Of a stretch of 64,000 nt of DNA, positions 29,770-38,373 are shown in pieces (within the stretch, counting starts at the first letter, position 1; every line of letters starts with the position of its first letter). The notes under the pieces are model-generated. The model did not search any database and was not told the origin of the DNA. It saw only the letters and a list, made by a program, of their open reading frames with translations. Made by a program: the position numbers and the translations under genes. This DNA comes from Cypionkella sp. Lineage in GTDB: Bacteria > Pseudomonadota > Alphaproteobacteria > Rhodobacterales > Rhodobacteraceae. Location: NCBI RefSeq assembly GCF_028290025.1, contig NZ_JAQGKQ010000112.1, positions 1 to 64,000 of the forward strand, given 5' to 3'.

Positions 29770-31140
29770 TTACCAGCGGCGTTCAAATTTGCGGCGGAAG
29801 TAGATCGCCACGGCGTTCATCGCGATCAGGAAAACCAGCAGCACGATGATGGCCCCTGAGGCGCGCTCGACAAAGCCGGGGTCGCCGCGTTGGGTCCAGT
29901 TGTAGATTTGCACCGGGAGCGCCGAGGCGGGGTCGAATAGGCCCTCGGGCGGTGCGCCGGGGAAGTCGCGCACGAAGGCGACCATGCCGATCAGCAGCAG
30001 CGGTGCGGTTTCGCCCAAGGCTTGCGCGAGGCCGATGATGGTGCCGGTGAGAATACCGGGCATCGCGAGCGGCAGCACATGGTGAGTGATGGTTTGCAGA
30101 CGGCTCGCGCCAATCCCCAAGGCCGCGTCGCGGATGCTCGGCGGCACGGCTTTGAGGGCGGCGCGGGTCGGGATGATGATGCGCGGCAGCGTCATCAGCG
30201 TCAGCACGAGGCCGCCGACGATGGGGGCAGATTGCGGCAGGCCAGCGAAGTTGATGAAAATCGACAGGCCGAGGATGCCGTAAACGATAGAGGGCACGGC
30301 GGCGAGGTTGGCGATGTTCACCTCAATCAGGTCGGTGAAGTTGTTTTTGGGCGCAAACTCTTCGAGATAGACTGAGGTGGCGACACCGATCGGCAGCGCC
30401 AAGGCCAGCACTACGAACATCATATACAGCGAGCCTACGATGGCGACACCAAGGCCAGCGGCCTCGGGGCGTTTGTCGGAGGCGTCGGGCATGGTCATAA
30501 AGCCCGTGTTGAAGCTGGTGCTGAGCACGCCTGCGGCTTTGAGTTTATCCGCCATGGCGAGTTGCTCGGGCGAGGTGTTTTTGTCCAGAGCCGCAGATTC
30601 CATGGAAACCCGGCCTTTGTAGTAGCCGTCGATACGGCCCGAGGCGAGCAACGTGAAGTTGATCGTGGTGCCGATGAGTGAGGGGTCTGCCAGCACGCGG
30701 TTGCGCAGGGTGGCGGGGGATTCCTCAGATATCATTTTGGCGAGGGCTTTGGCATCCATGCCACCAAGGTCGATACCTTTGGCGGTAATTTCGGCACCCA
30801 GCGACGCCGCCAGCAATTTGCCATAGGCGACAGTGGTGGCTTTAGAAAGGTCCGCCGGATCGCGCTTGCCGCCTTTATCAAGGAGGGCAGCATCCAGAGT
30901 TACTGGGATGGTCATGAAGGTCTGCCGGAAGGCTGGCAGGCCATTGCCGAAGATCGAAACCAGCAGCCAGACGAGGGCCAGTAGGGCTACCACGATGGCC
31001 GACAACCCGTAAGCGCGGAAGCGTTTCTCGGTGGCGTTGCGGGCTTTGGTGCGCGGGTCTTGCAGCAGCAAAGACGCGCGGGTGTCGATGGCGGCGCGGG
31101 GGTGCAAAGGCGAGCCTTTAAGTGAGATTGGGGCGGTCAT
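29770..31140 (-). CDS. pstA: Phosphate ABC transporter permease PstA with extended N-terminus
   Basis: PstA C-terminal permease ([48 protein letters not shown]...) after an extracytoplasmic insert. Confidence 0.95.
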   Translation of the reverse strand: MTAPISLKGSPLHPRAAIDTRASLLLQDPRTKARNATEKRFRAYGLSAIVVALLALVWLLVSIFGNGLPAFRQTFMTIPVTLDAALLDKGGKRDPADLSKATTVAYGKLLAASLGAEITAKGIDLGGMDAKALAKMISEESPATLRNRVLADPSLIGTTINFTLLASGRIDGYYKGRVSMESAALDKNTSPEQLAMADKLKAAGVLSTSFNTGFMTMPDASDKRPEAAGLGVAIVGSLYMMFVVLALALPIGVATSVYLEEFAPKNNFTDLIEVNIANLAAVPSIVYGILGLSIFINFAGLPQSAPIVGGLVLTLMTLPRIIIPTRAALKAVPPSIRDAALGIGASRLQTITHHVLPLAMPGILTGTIIGLAQALGETAPLLLIGMVAFVRDFPGAPPEGLFDPASALPVQIYNWTQRGDPGFVERASGAIIVLLVFLIAMNAVAIYFRRKFERRW

Positions 31141-32585
31141 TCGTATTGCTCCCGGTATTTACGCACAATCACCAGGGCTACGATGTTCAGCGCCAAGGTC
31201 AGGCAGAACAAGGTGAGGCCAAGCGCGAAGGCGACCAAGGTTTCAGGGCTGGCAAATTCGGTATCACCAGTCAACTGGCTGACGATTTTCACCGTAACGG
31301 TTGTCATCGCCTCAAACGGGTTCATCGAGAGTTGGGCTGCGGCCCCTGCCCCCATCACCACGATCATCGTCTCACCGATGGCGCGGCTTGCGGCGAGAAG
31401 AACTGCGCCGACGATGCCGGGAAGGGCTGCGGGGATCACCACTTGTTTGATGGTTTCCGAAGGGGTGGCACCGAGGCCGAGCGAGCCATCACGCAAGCTT
31501 TGCGGCACGGCGTTGATGATGTCGTCTGACAGCGAGGATACGAACGGGATCACCATGATGCCCATCACGAGGCCAGCGGTCATCACTGAGGACGACGAGT
31601 TGCCAAGGCCCAAGGGCGAGGCGAAGTAGTCGCGTAGCAGGGGGCCGACGGTGACAAGGGCGAACAACCCGTAGACGATGGTCGGGATGCCGGCGAGAAT
31701 CTCGATGGCGGGTTTCACCCAAGCGCGGGTGGAGCGGGATGCGTATTCGGCCAAGTAAATCGCGGACATCAGGCCGATTGGCACGGCAACGACCAAGGCG
31801 ATCACCGAGACGTAAAGCGTGCCCCACAACAGCGGCAGGATGCCAAGTTGCGAGCCGCCGCCGAACTGCGGTTTCCAGACGGTCGAGAAGAAAAACTCGG
31901 AGGCCGGATAAAGCCGGAAGAAGTGGATCGACTCAAACAGCAGCGAGGCGACGATCCCAACGGTGGTCAGCACCGCGATCAGGCTGGAGGCCATCAGCAG
32001 CCACATCGCGAATTGCTCGGTGGCGTTGCGGGCGCGGTATTCGGGTTTGATCCGGCTTAGACCGAACGCCAGTCCTGCCAGCGCCAAGACCAAAGCCGCG
32101 ATAGTCATTGCCAGTCGCGATGTGTCGCCAGACGAGCGCAGCGCCGCGGTTGCAGCCAAGGTGGACGGGGTGGGTTCGGTTTCTAGCACCACGCCTGCGG
32201 TGTTCAGCGCAGCTTTCAGTGCGGTTGGGCTGGCGAGCAACGGCGTTACGTCTTGGCCACGCGCGGCCAACATATCCAGACCAGCGGCGACACGGCGCAC
32301 ATCGGCCATCACCAGCTCGGCTGATTTGCCCGCCGGCAGTTCGGCCGGATTGATCAGGTTGAGGGCTTTGGTCTCCAGAAACAGCGGCTGGGCCAGCAGC
32401 CAAGCCGCGATCAAAAAGAACGCGGGCACAGCGGTCAGAAGTGCGGTGATGCGGCCATAGAACGGCGGCAGTGAGTGCAATTTGCGAATGTCACCTTCGA
32501 CCTGTGCGACTGCCTTGCGGCGGCCGATCACATAGCCAGCAACGGCGAGGGCGAGAAGTACAAGGAGGAGAAGGCCGAGGCTCAT
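31137..32585 (-). CDS. pstC: Phosphate ABC transporter permease PstC with extended N-terminus
   Basis: FSTVWKPQFGGGSQLGILPLLWGTLYVSVIALVVAVPIGLMSAIYLAEYAS...; overlaps pstA start. Confidence 0.95.
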   Translation of the reverse strand: MSLGLLLLVLLALAVAGYVIGRRKAVAQVEGDIRKLHSLPPFYGRITALLTAVPAFFLIAAWLLAQPLFLETKALNLINPAELPAGKSAELVMADVRRVAAGLDMLAARGQDVTPLLASPTALKAALNTAGVVLETEPTPSTLAATAALRSSGDTSRLAMTIAALVLALAGLAFGLSRIKPEYRARNATEQFAMWLLMASSLIAVLTTVGIVASLLFESIHFFRLYPASEFFFSTVWKPQFGGGSQLGILPLLWGTLYVSVIALVVAVPIGLMSAIYLAEYASRSTRAWVKPAIEILAGIPTIVYGLFALVTVGPLLRDYFASPLGLGNSSSSVMTAGLVMGIMVIPFVSSLSDDIINAVPQSLRDGSLGLGATPSETIKQVVIPAALPGIVGAVLLAASRAIGETMIVVMGAGAAAQLSMNPFEAMTTVTVKIVSQLTGDTEFASPETLVAFALGLTLFCLTLALNIVALVIVRKYREQYE

Positions 32586-32686
32586 GGGGATCCTGCCGAT
32601 GAGAGGGAAAGGCTTGGGAATGTCGCGCAGAGGGGCGCTGGGAGTGAAAGCGGCGCGAGGTGTCTCGCGCCGCTTCCAGCTTTAGA

Positions 32687-33754
32687 TTATTGCAGTGGGC
32701 CCATTACGGTTTCGGCTTCTACAGCCGCTTGGGTTGCTGCGAGTTCTGGATCGGGAACCAAGCCGTAGTCAGCCAAAGCGCCGCCCGGGCCAGCCATATC
32801 GTCAGAGACGAAGAAGGCGATGTATTCTTTCAGGCCGGGGATCACGCCGATATGGGCTTTCTTGACGTAGAAGTAGAGCGGGCGCGATACTGGGTATTCG
32901 CCTTTCGAGATCGTCTCAACCGACGGCACGATGCCGTTGACGGTGGCAACTTTCAGCTTGTCGGTGTTGTTTTCGTAGAACGACAGACCGAACACGCCGA
33001 CGGCGTTTTTGTTGGCAGCGATACGGCTGAGCGTTTCGGTGTAGTCGCCGTCGATATCAACCGCTGTGCCATCCGAACGGGTGGTGAAGCACTGCTTTTC
33101 AGCGTCTTTTTTCTTGTCAGCTTCTTCAGCAGCAGTCGAGGCCGCCAAGAACAGATCGTAAGCGCCGTTGGTTTTGCAACCTTCCAGCAGAACCTTGGTG
33201 TCGAACACTTCACGGGTGCCGTGCTTGGTGCCGGGGATGAAGGTCAGGATGTCTTGTGCTGGCAAAGCGGCATTGGCGTCAGCCCAGGTTTTAGCGGTGT
33301 TGGCAACCAGAGCGCCGTCTTTGGCAACGGTGCCGCCGATTGCGTTGAACACATCAACCGGGGTCAGCACGAAATCCGGGCCGTTGATGTCGGAAGCGAA
33401 CACGATGCCATCATAGCCAATGCGGACTTCCATGATGTCGGTGACGCCATTGGTTTTGCACAGGTCGATGTCGGATTGGCTGATGCGCGAGGACGAGTTC
33501 GCGATGTCGATGGTCGACTCGCCCACGCCTTCGCACAACTTCTTACGGCCAGCGCCCGAACCGCCACCTTCAACGACCGGGGTCTTGAATTCGCCGTTTT
33601 CGCCGAACGCTTCAGCCACGATCGTGGCGTAAGGCAGCACTGTCGAGGAGCCTGCGATTTGCAGCTGGTCACGCGCCGAAGCGATGACAGTCGATGCAGC
33701 AAGGATCGCTAGCGCGGAAGGGATCAGTTTGATCAGAGACATTATGCTCTCCAT
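32687..33754 (-). CDS. pstS: Phosphate ABC transporter substrate-binding protein
   Basis: Signal peptide; RDQLQIAGSSTVLPYATIVAEAFGENGEFKTPVVEGGGSGAGRKKLCEGVG; first gene of the pst operon. Confidence 0.95.
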   Translation of the reverse strand: MESIMSLIKLIPSALAILAASTVIASARDQLQIAGSSTVLPYATIVAEAFGENGEFKTPVVEGGGSGAGRKKLCEGVGESTIDIANSSSRISQSDIDLCKTNGVTDIMEVRIGYDGIVFASDINGPDFVLTPVDVFNAIGGTVAKDGALVANTAKTWADANAALPAQDILTFIPGTKHGTREVFDTKVLLEGCKTNGAYDLFLAASTAAEEADKKKDAEKQCFTTRSDGTAVDIDGDYTETLSRIAANKNAVGVFGLSFYENNTDKLKVATVNGIVPSVETISKGEYPVSRPLYFYVKKAHIGVIPGLKEYIAFFVSDDMAGPGGALADYGLVPDPELAATQAAVEAETVMGPLQ

Positions 33755-33819
33755 TAATTCCCGAGGGCTGCCCGGATGGCCTGCCCTTCGCCGCCCCGTC
33801 TAGGCGGGATATCCTATGG

Positions 33820-33852
33820 TTTTGCGACAGTTTTGTAACAGTTATATGACGG
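33820..33852 (-). promoter_or_regulatory. Pho box array upstream of pstS (three 11-bp phased repeats)
   Basis: Reverse strand CCGTCATATAA CTGTTACAAAA CTGTCGCAAAA, contiguous 11-mers of the PhoB-site type. Confidence 0.8.
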
Positions 33853-33902
33853 GGTGGCTCGGGGGATGGGAAACGGGCTGAAATGCGACGGTAGCGGGGA
33901 TC

Positions 33903-33945
33903 GGGGAGCCTCCGGCGGGAGTATTTAAGCCGGTATGAATGGCTA
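33903..33945. repeat. Dispersed intergenic repeat, copy 4 (GGAGCCTCCGG type)
   Basis: GGGGAGCCTCCGGCGGGAGTATTTAAGCCGGTATGAATGG between phoR and pstS. Confidence 0.6.
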
Positions 33946-33960
33946 GGCGGGGATTCTTGG

Positions 33961-34989
33961 TTAACGGGGTTCGTAGGGCAGCAGCACCGAGAATCGGCTG
34001 CCTTTCCCTTTGGCGCTTTCGATTATCAGGCGGCCTCGGTGGCGGTTGACGATGTGTTTGACGATGGCGAGGCCCAAGCCGGTGCCACCCTTCTCGCGCG
34101 ATCGGTGGCCGTCGACTCGGTAGAAACGTTCAGTCAGGCGCGGGATGTGCAGCGGGTCAATGCCCTCACCTTGATCAGAGACCGAAATCCGCAACTGCTG
34201 ACCGCGCGGGCCTTTTTCCATGTTCAGCGCGACGCGGACTTGAGAGTCGGCTCGGCTGCCATATTTTACCGCGTTCTCGACCAAATTGGTCAGCACTTGC
34301 GTCATCTGATCATGGTCAGCGCGAATCATCAGCGGCTGATCTGCTCCCTCTATGACAATCTTGACGCGCGCAGCTTCGGCGACCGGGCGCAGGCTGGCGA
34401 CGGAGGCTTGCAAAAGTCCGGCGATATCAAGTTCGTCCGAAGGCACCACGCGTTCTTCCGACTCAACCCGGCTGAGATGCAGCAGATCGCGCACCAGACG
34501 GTTCATCCGCTCGGCTTCGCTCGCCATAATCGCCAAAAACCGCTCGCGCGCCGGGGCGTCATTGCGGGCGGGACCGCGCAGGGTTTCGATGAAGCCCAGC
34601 AAAGCAGTCAGTGGCGTGCGCAGTTCGTGGCTGACATTGGCGACAAAATCGCGGCGCATCTGGTCCATCTGCTCCCATGCCGAGCGATCCTCGAAGGCGC
34701 AAAGCACACCCTGCGGCACCGGGCTGACCGTGACCTCATAGACCGTATCTTGGGCCGCGCCCGCGAGTGTCAACCGCACACGGCCACTTTGACCGCGCAG
34801 CAGGGCCTGCGAAATCGCCTGCAAAAACTCGGGCTGCCGAAAGCTAAGCGCATGGTGACGATCCAATATCGCCGGACCAAACAGAGCCGTGGCCGCCGCG
34901 TTGGCCTGCACGATCCGCTCATCCGCGCCGATCAGCATCACCGGCAGCGGCAAGCCGCCCAGCAACGCCCGTAATGCCTCGTTATCCAT
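33961..34989 (-). CDS. phoR: Phosphate regulon sensor histidine kinase PhoR-like, no apparent transmembrane segment
   Basis: N-terminal PAS-like region, FVANVSHELRTPLTALLGFIETLRG H-box, N/G boxes; adjacent to pstS. Confidence 0.9.
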   Translation of the reverse strand: MDNEALRALLGGLPLPVMLIGADERIVQANAAATALFGPAILDRHHALSFRQPEFLQAISQALLRGQSGRVRLTLAGAAQDTVYEVTVSPVPQGVLCAFEDRSAWEQMDQMRRDFVANVSHELRTPLTALLGFIETLRGPARNDAPARERFLAIMASEAERMNRLVRDLLHLSRVESEERVVPSDELDIAGLLQASVASLRPVAEAARVKIVIEGADQPLMIRADHDQMTQVLTNLVENAVKYGSRADSQVRVALNMEKGPRGQQLRISVSDQGEGIDPLHIPRLTERFYRVDGHRSREKGGTGLGLAIVKHIVNRHRGRLIIESAKGKGSRFSVLLPYEPR

Positions 34990-35162
34990 CGCCTGCCCCC
35001 AGTTTTGCTTTGTGTAGTCTGACGGCGGCATTTGCACCAGTTCGGGCTTGCCCGCGCGCGCGTGATTGACGTATCATTACGCGAGTTTAGTAACAACAAT
35101 TCACGCTTCGGCTGTAGAGTGCGCTTTGGCACCCATCCTCGGCGTTTGAGGTGGGAGGCTTG

Positions 35163-35534
35163 ATGCCACCAATGTCCGAATCCGATCAAAGAATTGGCCA
35201 TGGAAATGGGCCGCAGTATCGGCGCATTCTCTATCTTGCGGGCGGTGAGCATGCGCCGATCTCGCAGGACGCGCTGATTTTCACCATACCATTCGCGCAG
35301 CTGTCCGCCGAGGAATTGGCGCGGGTTTCGCCCGATACTGTGGTGTTTCCGTTGTTTACCGCCAATCTGGATGCGACGGTCATTCTGACGGAACTGAAGG
35401 CTCTGGGCTATCGCGGGCGTTGTCTTGTGTTGACGCCGCGCTTGCCGAAGCCGCATCTGATCGAGGCCGAGCTGCGCGGCTGTGGTGGTGCAATGCAGAT
35501 CGAGCTTTTGACCACAGACGCACCGATGGGATGA
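35163..35534 (+). CDS. Hypothetical protein, possibly receiver-like fold
   Basis: MPPMSESDQRIGHGNGPQYRRILYLAGGEHAPISQDALIFTIPF...ELKALGYRGRCLVLTPRLPKPHLIEAELR; GGGAGG RBS before ATG 35163. Confidence 0.65.
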   Translation: MPPMSESDQRIGHGNGPQYRRILYLAGGEHAPISQDALIFTIPFAQLSAEELARVSPDTVVFPLFTANLDATVILTELKALGYRGRCLVLTPRLPKPHLIEAELRGCGGAMQIELLTTDAPMG

Positions 35535-35694
35535 ACGTTAGTAAGCTTTGCGGCGCGAGCAGTGACGCGGTGCCCGTTGGCGGAATATCAGCGGTCGATT
35601 TGACCAAGCGGCTGATTACGACGCCGAGGTAAGCCGCTTCATCGCGACGCGGATTAAGCGTGTTACGCCGCGATGTCGCTTCTAGCCACCGATT

Positions 35695-36507
35695 TTAGAC
35701 GGCACTGTCGCGCTGATAAATCCAGTCGTGATCGGAGTCATTTTGAAACCGCCAGTTGCGGCGCGGGCCTGCCATGACGTTGAGGTAATACATCTCGTAG
35801 CCATAAGGCGCACCGCAGGGGTGATGGCCTTTGGGCACCAATGTGACGTCGTGGTTTTTCACCGCCATCACCTCGTCCAGCGAGCCATCTTCGGTATAGA
35901 CGCGCTGAATGCCAAAACCCTGCGCCGGGTTGAGCCGCATGTAATAGGTTTCCTCCAGATAGGTCATCCGCGGAAAATCGTCTTCATCATGGCGGTGGCT
36001 GGGATAGGAGGACCAGTTGCCTTGCGGTGTGAAGACTTCGGTCACCAGCAAACTGTCAGCAACATCAAGGGCTTCCATGGCGATGTTGTTTACAAAACGA
36101 GTGTTGGCTCCGATGCCGCGCTGGGTCAGTGTGATGCCAGCGGGGCCAATTTGCGCGGCGGCATGGCCGGATTTTCCCGGTGCAGCGCAGACGGCCAGCG
36201 TGCAGGCTGTGGTGGCTGTGGCATTCCAATCGCTGTCGTTTGGCACATAAAGACAATGGGGCGGCGTCTTCTCAAACACGTCCATGCGGTCGCCCAAAAC
36301 GCCCCAATCCTGGCCTGCGGCTTGAATACTGGCCTTGCCTTCGACTAAAACGAGGATGACTTCGCGATCACCGGTCAGTTCGGCCGCAGTTTCACCCGCA
36401 GCCAACCGATACAGCCCGAAGCCGACGTAGCCCCAACCGGCGTTCTGCGGGGTGATGTCATGTACCTTGCCGGAAACACCGTTAGGTTTGCGCAAAAGAT
36501 CGGCCAT
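35695..36507 (-). CDS. iolB: 5-deoxy-glucuronate isomerase
   Basis: NAGWGYVGFGLYRLAAGET...YPSHRHDEDDFPRMTYLEETYYMRLNPAQGFGIQRVYTED...VPKGHHPCGAPYGYEMYYLNVMAG. Confidence 0.96.
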   Translation of the reverse strand: MADLLRKPNGVSGKVHDITPQNAGWGYVGFGLYRLAAGETAAELTGDREVILVLVEGKASIQAAGQDWGVLGDRMDVFEKTPPHCLYVPNDSDWNATATTACTLAVCAAPGKSGHAAAQIGPAGITLTQRGIGANTRFVNNIAMEALDVADSLLVTEVFTPQGNWSSYPSHRHDEDDFPRMTYLEETYYMRLNPAQGFGIQRVYTEDGSLDEVMAVKNHDVTLVPKGHHPCGAPYGYEMYYLNVMAGPRRNWRFQNDSDHDWIYQRDSAV

Positions 36508-36549
36508 GTTCTTTTCTCTTTCTCAAATGCCAGTTTGATCGCACGAGGA

Positions 36550-38373
36550 TCAGTCCACAAGCCGTTGATCTTTTTGTTTTTCTTCGTAACTGACGCGCGC
36601 CTGATTAACCTCAGCCCGCGCCGAGACGGCAGGCACGCCAACATCCCACCAGCTGCCGCCGGCATCGGTACCGGGCCATGGATCGGTATCAATCACAATA
36701 ACTTGCGGGATTTTAGCACCCTTGGCAGCGGTGAGGGCTGCTTCAAGCTCTGCAATCGTGCTGACTTTCACGGCATGTGCGCCCATCGCGGCGGCATGGG
36801 CGGTAAAGTCGATGTGGCTGGGGTTAACGTGGTGGGACTGGTCCAGCAGATTGTTGAACCCTGCCCCGCCGGTGGCTTTTTGCAGGCGGTTGATACAGCC
36901 ATAGCCGCGATTGTCGGTGATCAATACGGTAAAGCCGATGCCCATCATAACGGCCGTCGCGAGTTCGGAATTGGCCATCATATAGCTGCCATCGCCGAGC
37001 ATGCAGATCACATCGGCATCAGGCCGCGCCATTTTAATGCCTAAAGCTCCGGCAATTTCGTATCCCATGCAGGAAAAACCATACTCCATATGATAGCCGC
37101 CCGCGGGCGCGTCCCATATTTTGTGAAGCTCTCCCGGCATCGTGCCAGCCGCTGACATCACCACGCTGGCCTTGGTGGCGGTACGCTGCACGGCGCCGAT
37201 CACCTGCATATCGCTCGGTAGCGCGTTGCTCGTCGGTGCGGCTTTAACCGCAGCAGTGGCCGCAGCCCAATCAGCCTGCAGACTAAGGATAGAGGGCCAC
37301 TTCTGATTTCCTAGTGACTTTCCAATAGCTTGCAAGGCCACCTTCGCATCCGAGGTTAAGTTAATCGCGCCGTGTTTGTAAGAATCATAGGCCGCGACGT
37401 TGATCGACAGTATCTGGCGGGTCGGATTTTTGAACAGAGTCCATGAGGCGGTGGTGAAATCCTGAAACCGGGTGCCAAGCCCGATCACCAAATCGGCGTT
37501 TTCGCAGACGGTGTTGGCGCTGGCAGCGCCGGTCACGCCGACCGGCCCGAAGTTCAAAGCGTGGTCGTGATCAAGGCTGGATTTGCCCGCCTGAGTTTCA
37601 ACAACCGGGATGTTATGAGCGCTGGCAAAGGCCGCGAGATCTGCCTCGGCACCCGAGTAGATCACCCCACCCCCTGCTACGATCACCGGGTTTTTCGCTG
37701 ACTTGATCGCAGCAATCGCCTCGGCCAATTCATCAGCATCGGGTTCGGGGCGGCGGATTTTCCAGACCTTCGGCGTGAAAAAAGCTTCAGGGTAATCAAA
37801 GGCTTCAGCCTGCACATCCTGACAGAAGGCCAAGCAAACCGGGCCGCAATCGGCGGGGTCGGTCAAGACGCGAAAGGCACGCGGCAGCGCGGTCAGGATA
37901 TGTTCCGGGCGGGAAATCCGGTCAAAATAGCGACTGACCGGGCGGAAGCAATCATTGACGCTGACCGTGCCGTCGTTGAAATCTTCAAGCTGCTGCAGAA
38001 CGGGATCTGGTGCGCGATTGGCAAAGACATCGCCCGGAATAATCAGCAATGGCAAGCGGTTGGCAAAGGCCACACCCGCCGCCGTCACCACATTCAGCGC
38101 GCCCGGCCCGATAGATGTCGTCACCGCCATCGCACGGCGACGCTTTTTCGCCTTGGCAAAAGCAATCGCAGCATGGGCCATGGTTTGCTCGTTATGGCCA
38201 CGCCACGTCGGTAGGCTGTCGCGCACACCGTGCAAAGCCTCGCCAATTCCAGCGACATTGCCATGACCGAAAATCGCCCAAACGCCTTCAATAAACCGCT
38301 CACCCTCGTCGGTCATTTGGACAGAAAGCCAACGCATCATGGCTTGGGCTGCTGTTAAGCGGATGGTTTTCAT
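36550..38373 (-). CDS. iolD: 3D-(3,5/4)-trihydroxycyclohexane-1,2-dione hydrolase
   Basis: TPP-enzyme fold; MKTIRLTAAQAMMRWLSVQMTDEGERFIEGVWAIFGHGNVAGIGEAL; neighbours iolB and iolC. Confidence 0.96.
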   Translation of the reverse strand: MKTIRLTAAQAMMRWLSVQMTDEGERFIEGVWAIFGHGNVAGIGEALHGVRDSLPTWRGHNEQTMAHAAIAFAKAKKRRRAMAVTTSIGPGALNVVTAAGVAFANRLPLLIIPGDVFANRAPDPVLQQLEDFNDGTVSVNDCFRPVSRYFDRISRPEHILTALPRAFRVLTDPADCGPVCLAFCQDVQAEAFDYPEAFFTPKVWKIRRPEPDADELAEAIAAIKSAKNPVIVAGGGVIYSGAEADLAAFASAHNIPVVETQAGKSSLDHDHALNFGPVGVTGAASANTVCENADLVIGLGTRFQDFTTASWTLFKNPTRQILSINVAAYDSYKHGAINLTSDAKVALQAIGKSLGNQKWPSILSLQADWAAATAAVKAAPTSNALPSDMQVIGAVQRTATKASVVMSAAGTMPGELHKIWDAPAGGYHMEYGFSCMGYEIAGALGIKMARPDADVICMLGDGSYMMANSELATAVMMGIGFTVLITDNRGYGCINRLQKATGGAGFNNLLDQSHHVNPSHIDFTAHAAAMGAHAVKVSTIAELEAALTAAKGAKIPQVIVIDTDPWPGTDAGGSWWDVGVPAVSARAEVNQARVSYEEKQKDQRLVD

